From Biomphalaria glabrata (Eukaryota; Mollusca; Gastropoda; Planorbidae), in contig NC_074711.1 of the NCBI RefSeq assembly GCF_947242115.1, positions 8,429,934 to 8,493,933 on the forward strand: DNA of 64,000 nucleotides. Direction: 5' to 3'. Made by a program: the position numbers and the translations under genes. Under the pieces are notes generated by a model. That model ran no database searches. It had not been told where the DNA came from and saw only the letters and a program-made list of their open reading frames with translations. Shown here piece by piece: positions 1-13,400 of this stretch; the stretch's first letter is position 1, and every line of letters begins with the position of its first letter.

Positions 1-264
1 GGTGTGTGGTGTGTGTGTGCTCTGTAATCGTTAAGAACACGTAGACATACAAAGTTAGAACTCAAAATAAATTGCAGTCAAAGTTAATACTAATACTAGT
101 AAAATATCTTAAAATACTTTAAAAAAACAAAACAAAGCTTTATGCAGGAAAGTACTGGACAATCACTGTCATATCTCTCAACACTGCAAGGCTTATCTCC
201 CCTTTTCTATATAAAACAAAATGTATTAATTAACACTAATTGATAAACTATTTGGTTGTTTTGT

Positions 265-360
265 CTTCGGCATTGAATACTTTGTGCAAAATTTCAACTT
301 GATCCGAGGGAGAATAAAACGTGATAAGAATCCAGACAGACAGACAGACCGAGTGAATTG
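265..360 (+). repeat. Interspersed repeat with CAGACAGA tail
   Basis: CAAAATTTCAACTTGATCC, then an AATAAAACGTG block and a short (CAGA)n tract followed by GAGTGAATTGA. The same order of blocks occurs at 50,125-50,240. Confidence 0.65.
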
Positions 361-720
361 ACAGGCAGAGTGAATTGATAGAAGCTTTGGACAAGAAAAA
401 GTCCACACATCCAAATAGTTGGCAGATTTAGTGATACATAATAACGTAAGATTCATAAACTTTCAACTTTTACTAGGGAGACGACTGGTCAAGTCGGTTA
501 TTTGAGGGAATAAAATCATTTTGTTAATTAGAGTTTAGGCCTACTTTTTTTTTTCTAAACGACGGTAACAAGTCTTGTAGGCCTATGTGAAGATGCTTTC
601 GTGTGTTTATTTATGTTATGAATCATTCATAGGTTTTATGGGCAGTTGGTTGCAAAACAATGATCTTAGAGTAAAGATGTTTGAGGAGTTGTCGTAATAT
701 TAGAGAATAACAAAATGAGC

Positions 721-985
721 AAAGTTTCCCCTTTCAGACCTTGTGAGAATGTAATCAATGGGGCAGATGATCATCTGTTTCTGTGGCCCTTTGGTTAGAG
801 AGGTTGTCGTGTGGCCAGCATAAAGACCAATCGCATTAATTTTTCCACAACTAACGTCAGGTAGGCTATTAGAGCAGGGTGGACTCAGAGGCGCCCTAAA
901 GATCCCGAAAGTAAAAATACCAGGATTCGAAACCCGGGACTTCGGTTCGGAAGCCAAGCACTTTACCACTCATCCACCGCGCCTC
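721..985 (-). mobile_element. tRNA-derived SINE, family 1, near full length
   Basis: On the minus strand the head reads like a tRNA promoter: box A-like TGGATGAGTGGTAAAG and box B-like GGGTTTCGAATCC, followed by a body with GGGATCTTTAGGGCGCC and a tail ending GGTCTGAAAGGGG. It matches the copy at 22,851-23,110 throughout. Confidence 0.85.
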
Positions 986-2845
986 AAAGACTAGAGAATA
1001 GAAAACTATATATAGCATTAGATTTACTATTTTATTAACTTTTCAACTTACTAATAATAGGCCGACAATAATAACCCCTACAATAATAACCTTCCACTAA
1101 TACTTTTCCTTTGACCTAATAAGTTTGTCTCTGACGAGTGCCTTTTTTGCACTATTTATATCCTTTGTTTTCGTTTTGGCTTAGCATAAATAAATATAGG
1201 CTAATATATTTTGCCGTACAGTTATCTCTTTGTATTTTTCTATACAGCGGTGGATTTCATTTCTCTCTGGAGCAGTAAATCTTGATAGGAATTTAAAAAA
1301 TAGCTAAAAGGTTACAAATGTATTTTGTTTTAAGTTCGTATGTCTATGGTTTAAACATGCAGGCACATTTCAAACTGCATTTAAATCAGCAATGCCTAAT
1401 CTTTCAGATAATGACATACTAAACTCTAATAACACCAAAACACTTTGATCTCCCGTTTGTTTTTTTTTTGTTTTTTTGGTATCTTTTTCACTCAACTCTA
1501 CACACTAAGTCTGTTTATATTAATCGTATCCCGGCCTGTTTTTGATGTCAATAAAATGACATCACCATAGCGGCAATAAAAATGACATTTATAGCGTTAG
1601 CTGAATAAATTCATTCAATCCTCAGTACGATACTGCACATCTCTAATAAATCAATATTATCTTCATCACTTCTTTCCGTTTCTCCCTTGTGACCACGTCT
1701 CTCAGCAAGGCTTTATATATTCACACAGATCTAGGTCTATGGCTTTTAGATACGCGCAACCAATTACAGTTTTGGCCTAGTATAGCAAGATAACAACTTG
1801 AGTCGGAAATGTAGTAGCCGGTAAGATTACTACTAGCATCACACTTCTGCAGTCGTGATGCATGCTGGGATTTTGTCATAGCATGACACGCCTTCAAGAT
1901 AGCCATTACGACACACCTCTCTTGACCTGACCTCAATTAGAGTAATTTAAGGCGAGAGGGAACTGGATGTACTAAAATAAGAAATGAGAATTATTTTTAA
2001 ACAAATAACGCATAAATAAAAGTTGTTTTAATGAACTCCTAATCTAGAAATCGGATGAAGATGTTTTTGTAAGAGCGATTATTTTACTCTAAGTAACTAA
2101 TGAATGATAGATTACAAAAAAAAAAAAAAAAAAGGAATATTTTTGCAACGCCCCGATTCCCCCAACCCACGAAAAAAAGTCCTGGTTAAGCGAATGTATA
2201 ACTCCAATCAGAGTAGGCTATATAGAATTCTAATGATAGGACTATAGAACCAGAAGACGTTGCACAAAATATTCCTCAACATTTATTTATTTATTTAACT
2301 CTTTACTGAATAAGGCATACATAGATATATATGCGAGAATACCTGCAGGCGTAGGCTTATGTCTGTTCTAGATCAATTAATCTTGTCTAGACCAAATTTA
2401 ATTTGAGAAGATAATATTTCGATAAAATATAATGGTCATATTAGAGTTTTCCCAATGTGGCCAACTAGCTAGTATTTTTTTTTCCAAAGATTTTCATCAA
2501 TAGTAAAATTCCTTGGTAAATCGTTAGAGCCGCTTTCGAGAGCGTCCACCCACGTTCTACCCAGGTTCCAGATTCCACGAAGAAGTTGCAAGATGAGAAG
2601 AGGATTTTAAAAAATGCCCATGTTACTCAAATTGTTAATCATAGTGGCTTCAGTAATTGTGCGTTTCCCGATACATATAGGCTACAAGCCTTAAATCTAG
2701 ATCTAGATCTACATCGTCTATATTATATCGTCTGCTGATATTATATTATACCGTCTGCTAATGATTAGATCAAGTAAATGTTGGATGTTTGAAATTGCAT
2801 TTATTATGTGCAAGTCATGGTGCATGCTGAATAAGAATATTACAA
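986..2845. other. AT-rich spacer, nothing recognised
   Basis: Short T- and A-runs, a (TCTAGA)-rich patch near 2,695-2,715 and one minus-strand frame at 1,721-1,936 without a recognisable domain. No gene can be supported. Confidence 0.6.
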
Positions 2846-3796
2846 ATAGTGAACAAATAGATGCTATCTTACTAGATTTTTTCCAAGGCTTTTGACAAAG
2901 TTCACCACCATAGTTTGCTTAAAAAATTAAAATATTTCGGCATTAATGGTCCACTGCATCAGTGGATTAAAGATTTTCTGATAGGGAGAGAACAAACTGT
3001 AATAATAAATGGCTCTAAATCAACACCGATAACAGTAAACTCAGGTGTACCTCAAGGAACAGTCTTGGGTCCACTAGGCCTACTATTTTTAATTTACATA
3101 AATGATTTACCAAATTGCATTAGTTCAGGAACAAAAGTCAGATTATTTGCAGACGATTGCATAATATATAGAACAATAAAAACAACACAAGACACAGATA
3201 TTTTACAAACAGAATTAGATGAATTACAGAAATGGGAATCAAATTGGAGCATGTCTTTCCACCCAGAAAAATGTCAGTTGTTAAGAGTAACAAGAGTTAA
3301 GCCAATAATAGTATATGCATCCTCCGTATGGGACCCCTCAACTCAAGAAAACATTAAGAAACTGGAACAAACACAAAATAGAGCAGTGAGATTCATAACA
3401 AACGAATATTCACATTTGACTAGAGTAACACCATTAGTAAAATCACTAAATTTAGAAAGCCTTCAGGACAGAAGACTCAAAAGTAAAGTAGCAATTATAC
3501 ATAAAACACTGAACCATAATCTTCAAATACAAAAACAAAATTTAATAAAATACTCTGAAAGACACAAAGATAAAGGCACATTCTTTGTCCAATATGCTAG
3601 GACAAATTTTAACAAATACTCCTTCTTCCCTAGTGCTATTAGAGCATGGAATGGGTTGCCTGAGCTAGCCAGGAAAACCAGTGACTTGGCAGAATGTAGG
3701 TCATTGGTTAATATGCATGACTAAATGCATGACGCGTAGGACATAATCATCTTCTTTTTTGAAGTAACGTCTGTATTATATAAGATAAGATAAGAC
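2846..3796 (+). mobile_element. CR1/jockey-group LINE, 5'-truncated, RT plus C terminus
   Basis: Reverse-transcriptase core of a non-LTR element: FDKVHHHSLLKKLKYFGING, SGVPQGTVLGP and LFADDCIIYR. The frame then jumps near 3,296 from the region after FHPEKCQLL to [12 protein letters not shown], so an internal piece (at least the ALGFIKRN region present in the 20,136 copy) is missing. The C terminus is [17 protein letters not shown] frame break lies just before 2,915. The 3' end carries GTAACGTCTGTATTATATAA and ATAAG repeats. It is 5'-truncated and dead. Confidence 0.92.
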
Positions 3797-4352
3797 TACA
3801 CAAAACTAATTGCGGGTATTCTATTTTCGGGTGCTACTAATAAAACGCGCCCAACTAATGCGATTCTGAACAAAACGTTTTATTTTCTCCATGGATTGAT
3901 AGAAGTTGAAAAAGAGCCATAAATGAAAATTCACGTTAACTTGTAAAGCCGAAAAGCACCTGGCATTGTCCGTTTTCAGACTGCATTATTCCTTTTATTT
4001 TATATTTTCATTACATAGTTTAAAAAGGGAGTTACAGACCAATATTTACAGGAAGGAGAGGGAGACTTTTGCAAGTAGTGCATAAACAATTTGAGGCCTA
4101 AAGGAAAGCCCTTACCAAAGACAGGCGCAGAAAATGAAAACATCAATAGGACAACGTCTTTGTCTGCATTAGAATTGACAGGATATTTAGGTCACAACTG
4201 GGTTAGCGTATTCTTATGAAACACGGCACTCATTATTTTTCTTCCGAATCGAAGAGATTGCCCTTATTAATGTATAGGCCTAAATCTAAAAATAGGCCTA
4301 CATATAGACCTTTTTTAGAATATGAATAAGCTAAGACAGCTTACCTGTGTTT

Positions 4353-4549
4353 TTCCATCTTTGTGAGAAACAATCACCTGCACCTTATTGATGTGTTCCG
4401 TGTTATAGGCGCCTCTTTGTTTGGTGCCGCACGTGCGGGTCCTAGCACGTGCATTACTCACGGTCCCAAATCTCCGACACTTTGAGTTGACAAAGAGAGG
4501 TAACCCTGGTCTGAACTCACGGTTTGTTTTGACGCGAGCTCACTCCATC
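4353..4549 (-). other. Weak candidate exon, minus strand
   Basis: An open run of about 65 codons in GC-richer DNA ends NTEHINKVQVIVSHKDGKTQ at a good donor (ACACAG|GTAAGC). No acceptor, start or partner exon was found and no family is recognised. It could be chance. Confidence 0.15.
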
Positions 4550-4796
4550 GCCGACACAGGCCACTTATTCATGACTACTGTAATAGGGAAGAAAACACAC
4601 TTATCATAGTAGATAGGCTATATATAGCAACACTTCAAAGCTGTATCTTAGCCTGTAAGGGACTAATATGTCAATGTGTGAAATCAAACCATGCGTCCGT
4701 GTTCATTATCCTTCTCATTTAGGCTGTATAATAGGTCTAAGTCTTAAAAATACTTTCCGCAAAAATTTTAACTTAATTTACTTTATAGATTAGGCC

Positions 4797-5115
4797 TGCT
4801 TCAGGACAGAAGACTAAAAAGTAAAAGTAGTAACAATACATAAAACACTGAACGATAGCCAACAAATACAAAATCTTATAAAATACTCAGACACAAAGTT
4901 AAAGGCATCTTATTCTATATAGCCTATTGTATGCTAGGACAAGGCTTCTTACCACAAGGGCATGGAAAAGGGTGCCTGAATCAGCCAGGAAAACAGTTGA
5001 CTTAGCCGACTTTAAGTCTTTGATTATTAAAATGCACAGCTAGATTAACATATGAATACGCGTAAGACGTTATTGTCTTGTCTTTGGAAGGAACGTCTGT
5101 TAAATTATAAGAAAA
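4797..5115 (+). mobile_element. CR1/jockey-group LINE, degraded 3' end
   Basis: CTTCAGGACAGAAGACTAAA, CATAAAACACTGAA and GCCTGAATCAGCCAGGAAAA match the 3' coding end of the 2,846 copy, then the GAACGTCTGTTAAATTATAA tail. Many substitutions and gaps mark it as an old copy. Confidence 0.82.
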
Positions 5116-6524
5116 GATAAAAGCGATCGTTAATGTTTAGATTGTAAGAGATACTTCATAATTCGGTTTATCTTGAGCGAGTTGGCCTACTGCAAGTAAA
5201 TTGATTACTGTTAAGCATAAATTATTTACTTAAGTAAATCAAGCAAGATGATGAAATCAAAACTAATCAAATCAAATTAATGAAATCATACCACGAGCTT
5301 AAATATAGGCTATATACATTTACACTGTTTATAGTTATTATATATATAATATATGATAAAAACGTAATAATGAAAATGTAGAAAAAAAAAGTAATTTGAA
5401 ATAAGGAAAGTTTTATTTACCAAAGTCATAATAAAGTTGTTTTAGTTTTCCTACATTCAATACTTTATAAACAATGTCTAATTAGTTATTTCCAGTATTA
5501 GACCTAAACAGCTGTGTCTGCGAGAGATGTGTTGTGCTCAAGATACACAGTGAAAGCTACCACTAAGTATTGAACCATTCAGCACACACACACACAAACA
5601 CTTCCACTGATTAGTATTGTACTACGCCGGCCACACAGTGAGGACGGACCAGGGCCCTATGTTGATAGCGTGGGTCATACAGTATCGCAGGGTTAGGGCG
5701 GAGCGCTGAACGCGAAACAACAGCTTAATCGATACAGGTAGACCTCCCCCCCCCCCACCCCATCCTCAACACCGCCCCCCTCCCTCTACTGGCTCAGTTT
5801 CCAAACAAGATTTGAATCTTAAGGGTCTGAACAGCTACATAAGGGTCAGGACGGATGTTGTCAGATGTTTCAAATACCACAACCCACCGCCCCCTCCCTC
5901 TTACCTTATTATTTCTAAAAAAAAATTTAAAAAAATGAGGGGGGGGGGGGGAATATTTTTTTTTTGTAGGAAAAAAAAAAGGCTGAAAAGAATGCGGAAA
6001 TGTGTGTCTAGTACCAGAGGCTCTATTGTTTTTCCGTGTTAAAGCTACGTACGTAGAATTTGTCATGGGGTCAGCCATCTCTTGTTAGCTGGACTCGTGA
6101 TCTTCTTTCAAAGCAGCCCAATGGTCGAGTTTCCCAGACTCAGTAACAAACATTATGGCCAGTGTCTTCATTAAACATTATTAACTGAAGAGGTTCTGTG
6201 GTCAAAGCGGCAATTAAAACCCACTGTAATACAATTTTTTTTTTTTTATAATCCTAACGCTTATAAAAACCATTAGCACTTTAACTATAGGTCCTATGTG
6301 TCAGTGTTAAAGAAAAGTAATTTAAAGAATAACAATGACTTATATGACCCATGTTAATTTTTGGTCCTGAAGTTTTTAATTTTACAAAGCTTATATCAAC
6401 TCACTCTGTCGGTATGGTAAAAAGTGTGTACATGTTAGTACTCCCACACTTAATATTGGATCAAGCTGAAACTTCGCAATAATATTCATTGACATAGGCA
6501 AGATATGAATCAATAAAAAAAAAC
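5116..6524. other. Spacer with GC-rich block and homopolymers
   Basis: Mostly AT-rich; 5,620-5,790 is GC-richer with C-runs, and 5,935-5,985 has G-, T- and A-runs that make spurious frames on both strands. No gene seen. Confidence 0.55.
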
Positions 6525-6865
6525 AACAACCAATTAAACAATTAATTACTGGTAATTCATTCTTTTGTTTAATAGCACCAAGGGAATTTAATACTTCAGT
6601 TTTCACAGACATGGCTAAATTTGTTGGGATTAGTCCCCTTAAATAATTGCTAACGCTATTTCTCCCTCAGGCATTCTCCAATCAAATTGATACTTTAAAC
6701 AATTATTTATTTTACCTAAAAAAAACATGAATTAATAAACAAGAATACTTTATAAGTCAATTAATTATTGGTAATTAATTATTTTGTTTGATATCAATAA
6801 GGGAAATAGCTTGTACATTAATGGTAGATATAGTTAAAAGGACAGACCTCTTCCCCTTAAGATAA
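6525..6865. repeat. AT-rich interspersed repeat, two tandem copies
   Basis: TTACTGGTAATTCATTCTTT and TTATTGGTAATTAATTATTT each sit about 100 bp before GATTAGTCCCCTT or GACAGACCTCTTCCCCTT. Related copies occur at 32,630-32,755, 49,935-50,105 (reverse) and 52,365-52,425. Class unknown. Confidence 0.55.
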
Positions 6866-8334
6866 GATTTGTTTTTTAAAAAAGGATTTTTTACATTTTG
6901 ATTGTTAGTATTTCTATTAATAATGTGATCAATCTAGAAAATTTCGAATATCATTTGTAATAAGTCTATTATTTAAGTATAGGTACTGTAAGTATCACAG
7001 ATCAAAGTGATTAGGTCTAACAGTTTTCCAACATGGGAAGCATTGATCAAACATAAGTCTAAAATTAATGTTTAGATAAATTCTGAAAACTAAACATTGA
7101 ACACGGAGTTAATTAATTAGCAAGTGAAAACACTCTTCATTTCATTTTATTTATTGGTTTGCATCAAGTGTCCTAATTAAATATAAATATGAAGGCATGG
7201 TGGTCAATAATGTAGGACCTACAACATAAAGTTTTGATAAATAATGGACATCAATTTCATTATTTCACAAATTTTTAAATGTTATACATTGACAATAGTT
7301 TCAGACATATGAACATGTCACACAGTGGCTACACTGCAACACATTTACTTGGCTATATAGAACAGTAACTTTGTACTAATCAGACTAGAAAAGCTTTAAA
7401 TAATCATCATAGAAATTATTGTAATTACATATATATGTGTGTATATATATAAATATCACCAAAACAATATTCATCTTATTTTCTCAAGCTAAAAAAAAAT
7501 CAATAGTAATTCAGAGCAACAGATTGTGATTGTGTGAAACACAAAAAGTCAACAATTAGTGGATTAATGCTCTTGTCTTTGAAAGAGTTATATTTCCTGA
7601 TTGAATTTAACAGCTTGGGCACTGTTGTATTCTCAAACAAATGATACTTACAAGTTCAGTACATGTACTCAATTATAAAAAATCAATTAAAGATAATCTA
7701 GCATATTCACAACCTCAAGCAACTTTGCTACAGATTACGCTGAGTTTTTGGGAACTCTACTGTATTCCAATGCTATTTACCAAATCTATACCATATAAAT
7801 TACTAGTAAAAATAAAGATTTCTCAATTGTCTGTAGCTTTGTAATCTCTTTTGACAACACTAACCTATATTTTGTGAGATTCTTAATTCTGAATGCCCAT
7901 ATTCCTACCATGCTGAAAACATTAGTGTACAATTATTTTTTTTGCTTCAGCTGTAGATTATTAAAAATGCATAACAAATAATGCATCTAACAAAAATCAG
8001 TCATCTCTATAATTATAACAAATGTAATCTTCCAGAGGTTGAAATAAAAATGAAAAAAATCAGTCATCTCTATAATTATAACAAATGTAATCTCCAAGAG
8101 GTTGAAATAAAAATGACTAATATTGTAGAAAGAGACAAAACTTGAATTCATATTTTTAATTGCCTGCCAGAGAATGAAACACACTGATGACTAATGCTTT
8201 AGAAAGAATCAAAGTTTGAATTCATATGTATGATCACGAGGTATATGTAGCTATAACTGTTTTCTGTAAAACGTCAAGAGAAAGAGTTCATGTTAAAGAT
8301 ATATTTTATGTATTCTAGGCTGATTGATCTTCCT
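6866..8334. other. AT-rich spacer
   Basis: Apart from the 61-bp duplication at 7,994-8,115 and a short TA/GT run near 7,430-7,450, nothing is recognised. Confidence 0.55.
7994..8115. repeat. Tandem duplication, about 61 bp x 2
   Basis: Two copies of TCAGTCATCTCTATAATTAT followed by AACAAATGTAATCT and GAGGTTGAAATAAAAATGA. A 65-codon frame across it is a by-product. Confidence 0.85.
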
Positions 8335-8562
8335 ATTTAAAGATAAAGGCACATTCCTCGTTCCTAATGCTAGGACAAATTTGTACAAATGGTCCTTCTT
8401 CCCTAGTGCTATTAGAGCATGGAATGGGTTGCCTGAGCTAGCCAGGAAAACTAATGGCTTGGCAGAATTTAAGTCATTGGTTAACATGCATGACTAAATG
8501 CATGACGTGTAGGATGTAATCATCTTCTTTGAAGTAATGTCTGTATTATATAAGATAAGAAG
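8335..8562 (+). mobile_element. CR1/jockey-group LINE, 3' fragment
   Basis: Begins TTTAAAGATAAAGGCACATT and includes the [17 protein letters not shown] coding end, the stop and the GTAATGTCTGTATTATATAA tail. 5'-truncated. Confidence 0.88.
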
Positions 8563-9450
8563 ATTTAAAGGGTGGGCTCGCCAATAATAAGATCATACAA
8601 TAGTCATAACTAAAGACATGAATAATGGATAACAATAATAATACATTGCATTATCTGCCTACTAAGAACTATGGGACTGATAAATTAGGTTCTGTGCTTA
8701 TGAGTAATTACAGTGTGTATTTCCAGACAGAGATCTAGGAAGGGAGAAATAGTTAAGCTTGTGTACTTTAAAAAGAGAATAAAAAAGGTTAGAGAGAAGA
8801 AACTGATTAAAAGATTAGGTAGAGAAGACAACATTGATGGGTTCCATAAGGAAATTATGACAGTACAAAAGTTTTGTCTAACCTGTGTTCTGGACACAAT
8901 AACTTTGTTATTATATTCATGTATCACTTCACTATTTATTGTTATCTGGGAAATAGGGATGTAATGGAATACAAAGATTTAGATTCTATTCCTAGAAAAC
9001 ATGAAATCATTTCTTTTGATTTAATCTTGTGTTTATTACTCTGTATCTTATAATTTTCTGTGGAAATAAATGTAACAAAAAAAAAAAAATAAAAAAACCT
9101 ATGTTACCTTTATGGTGTGTAATTCAATGTTCTCCAAGTAAAAAAAAAATTATTACTTAAAGAGAAAATGTGTATCTTCAATTGATTTTATTTACAATAT
9201 TGAATGTAGTTACACTATCTTTCTCTTTATATCTTACTGTATGGTATATAAAAATAATCAATAAATTTAATTTATTTCTGAAAAAAAACAACAAAAAAAA
9301 AAAAACAACTTTTAGAATGGGCTCTAATGAGGAAAAGCATGGCTTGAATAGATTTACACTAAAACTATTAACTATCAAACTTAATATATAAAAATGTAAA
9401 TTGAACTTTCTATACAAGAAATACAAATGCTTTTCTTTTAGTTGAAACAT
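8563..9450. other. UVSSA 3' flank
   Basis: AT-rich. It should contain the UVSSA 3' UTR; possible minus-strand poly(A) signals lie at 9,450-9,455, 9,271-9,276 and 9,187-9,192. Overlapping frames at 8,685-8,964 and 9,170-9,450 have no domain. Confidence 0.5.
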
Positions 9451-10453
9451 TTATTTTAAACTATAGTGGAACTGATTCCCAAATTTGTCTCTAATTCTCT
9501 TGTAGTCACAGTTGTCTAATGTAGCACAAACTTTCTTCAGGGATCTCCTGCAAACAAAAAGTATTATATCAGTGGAAGATAAAAACATTTTTTTTTCTAT
9601 AAGGGTCAAGGACATCTATAAATATTTTTTAAAATTTGAGAGAGAGACAGGAAAAATGATAGTCGTAACATTCATTAAAGACTGAACTGTTTTAGTCTTG
9701 TCTTTTTGCCTCCTTTCTGTTACATAGAAACTCATTTTGAAGCTTTTGAGTTATTTTTTTCTCTCATCAACACACAGGCTTTACTATCAAAGTTAGTTAA
9801 GTTTAAAAACACAGATTATTTATTGAGACTCTTAAACATGTAATTTTACATGTTACAGCATAAAGTTGGGTTTGAAAAAAAAAATTATCTTTGTAAGTTG
9901 AAGTCTGTAGACGGTGGCGTAAGTAAATAGAACTTAAGGGTGATTTAGTTAAAGTAAGATCTAAACAAAGGTTGTCATGGCCAGGGGGTGTCAATGTGGA
10001 TAAGCTACGATTATCTCAGAAAGCCTTTGACAACTAAGTCCAGCACCTGTTCTGCTCATGTGGCCCAGCAAAACTGCTCTTACTAACAGGTGAAGGGGTG
10101 AAGGTGAATACCTGGCACCACAAAACCAGGATCTTCGGGCAGATGGAGCTCTTCAGCCTAGTAAGGCTATTCATCTAGGAGAGGGGTATTCCGACTTCAA
10201 ACCCCCCTGCCTTGCGGTACTGAGGCTTCAGGAGACAACCTAGGGGAAAAATCAGGAGTGAAGCCTTTAAGGTATAGGGAGTATACTATGACATTCCTTC
10301 CGGCAACTTCTGCAACTGAGTTGGTGCCAAATGCAGACCTGCCTACCAAAAAAAGTCCAAATGCGTAACGCTGATGGTCAAAATGCGTATTTTGGCACCA
10401 GAATGCGTAACGCCATCCATTATTTTGTCATATATATATATATATATATATAA

Positions 10454-10489
<36 letters not shown>

Positions 10490-13400
10490 GATCTAGATGT
10501 CATGATTAGATCTACAATCTAAATCTAGATCAATACGACAATAAAGATGATATCTAGACTAGAATGAATATAATCTACTCTAGATCTGGGCTTAAGAGTG
10601 TTACCGATGCCGTGGATCCGCTACAAACGTAGATCTAGGTCTACTCCAAACTTTCGTAGGCCTACCTTCATCCTTGATCTATTCTATACTAAGACTAAGA
10701 ATCTAGTCTAGATCTAGACTAGATGGTAGTAGATGTTATCGATCTAGATCTAGTCAATCTAAATCATACTACAACTAAATTGGATCAAGATTGTAGAGTA
10801 ATGTAAGAGAATCATGACATAACGTAAAGACTAGCTAGACTCTAGCTAGATAAAATTGCTAGATCTATTCCTGTATAACAAGTTATCTAGATTCTAGATC
10901 TAGAATCCAGATCTAGACTAGATATCTACAATGTCACACAATGTGTTTTGAATCGATAGCACTTCGATATTTATTTCTATACAATGAATACGGGAATCAG
11001 GGATTCAACATAATTAATTTCTACTAATGAACTTACAAAAAAAAAGTCACGTTGGTGTATCAGCTAACTGACGGTACCAACCCGCCACTCCCTCACTCTC
11101 GCGTTCTTCATTTCTAGACTAAATCTAATTGCTTTTAAGAACCAATCAACCTTTAGATCTGGACACAATGTGTTCCCCCACCTTTTCTGTCCCCCCCCCC
11201 TGCCAACTGGACGGCTTAGCGTGACCTCCGTGACCGCTCGTAAGCTAGTCAAGAGGGGAAAAAAAAAGAAAACGAAATGCGTAACGCGACGGGTTAAATG
11301 CGTATTTGCGTACTGACGGTCATTTTTGGGAGATTTTGCGTAACGAATACGCATTTTGCGTAACGGTAGGCAGGTCTGCAAATGTAACACGAAGCCTTCC
11401 TTTGGATCACATCAGCAAAGGTTGAGAGAGGGACCATGACGCATGCCACGACCCCTTAATTTAAGGCCTAGTATTGCACCCCAGAGAGGAAACTCTGGTG
11501 CTGCTACAGTGTGGCTAAAAACAAGACGATAGACAGACTAAACAAATGAAAGTTTCTGACCCCATATCAAAAAGAATTTGAAAGGAGGAAGAGTGAGATT
11601 CAAATATAAAATAACAATCATTAGGGTCATAGATTTGACCTGTAAAGGAAAGCATTCTTGAAGGGTGGTAACAAAAAAATAAATAATGAAATGCTGTGGA
11701 CAACCACACACTGTTTCAAAAAAATACATCTGGCATTAATGAATTAAGAATTCGCTGAGAATTAACCTATAACAGAGTTTTTCAAAGCTTCTGTCGGGTT
11801 TACTAAAATTGTTACCTCTAAGCTTAATTGTAGCTAAACAGAAATATTTGTTGAAGGGACCAATTTTTATGTCAAATCACTTCAAATATATTACGACCTG
11901 ATATTTCAAAAAATTTCATGAAAAGCACATACTTGTTAAATACTTTAGTACTCAGACGCTTGTGGGTTGTATTCTGAATGGCTTTAATGTTGGTCAGATT
12001 AGACTTCTTAGATTTCTTCCCTTTGCCCTTGCCTTTAGTTGCCTTATCTAACAACTTCTGAGAACGAGCAGAGCCAAGGTCATGGCCAGTGGCATGTTCT
12101 ATTTCTCTCTGCAATTCTGGATCTTGCCAAGGTGGTAACTCATGACCTAATTAGAGATAAAAGTGTTTAGATTGAGAAGAAAAGGAATAAAGTTATATTA
12201 ATACTTAAATTTTTTAATTATATATTAATTAATGGTTATTTGGCTCAAAGAAAAACTACATGTGCTAAAGACATTTCTGTACAAATAATGTTGCTCATCA
12301 TTAGCTCATGGCCGAAAAGCTAAGAATCATGGGAACTGTCAATGTTGTTCATTCAGTTTTAATGGCTATGTAACATCTCATGATTTCAAAGTCATGCAAT
12401 GGATATATCCTAATACAGTTGAACATTTTTAGTTTTATTAGTTTTATATTGAAGTCATTTGTTAAATGTTTGTGTTAATTGTAAGGAAAAAATAACAACT
12501 AATGATACCTATAATAGAAAGATGATTAAAATAATATAGACCACCTAATTAAGAATGGATTAGGCTGTACAAAAGAATGGAAAACAGAATGATTGTGTAG
12601 TCTAACTGAGTTTTCCCAGACAGTCAAATTTCACATTAGACTGATGGCCTCCTAAAGTCATATTTTTCTTATCATATTCAAGGATCTGTGTTACCGATGT
12701 TTCAGAGCTGATTCGTAAATAAGATAAATAACTGGCAATTGTACTTTATAGTGTAACATGCTCATAAAACATTTACCTTGAAGGTTCATTGATTTTCTTT
12801 TTATATTCTTACTTCAAAAAGTAAAAAATAATCTCTTCGTCCAAAAATGTAATGATTTCCTTTTGATTTTATTTACTAGCTAGATTGATTAACTTATAAA
12901 GTAGATTATACGAAATGTTCCTGAAGTTCAGACTTACTTTCGTTACAGCAACTCGTTGAAGGCTCCTCTTGTTCAACAAGGGTAGTCACTTCTTTTTGGT
13001 GAGCCTCTGAGCTGTCTGTTACATTAGAAGGTTTCCCAGTCTCATCTCTTGCAATGATTGTTCCATGAAATGGACACTAAGAAGTAGTTGTAACATTGTG
13101 TTAGTACAAACACTTGTGTGTACTTAGGACAGTCTACACTTGTGTGTACATGAACAATGTGGTAAACATATTAATTTATGGTCAGTGAATTGGATAGACA
13201 GTTAAAAAGATAAAAAAGGATAGAAGCAGACCTATATATTTTCATGTAAGACAGCCATCAACTTTGTGGTGTAGAAATGTATTGTAACAAAATTTTCTTT
13301 GTAAAACCTTTGATTCTGAAAGCATTATATAATTATATTCTATCACTACTGCTTATCAGAAAATATTTGTTCTTCCCATTTGTTCTATTTAAAATGAGGT

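Noticed and set aside
5794-6078. Overlapping open frames on both strands
   Set aside because: They run through G-, T- and A-runs with low-complexity peptides; no domain, no splice context.
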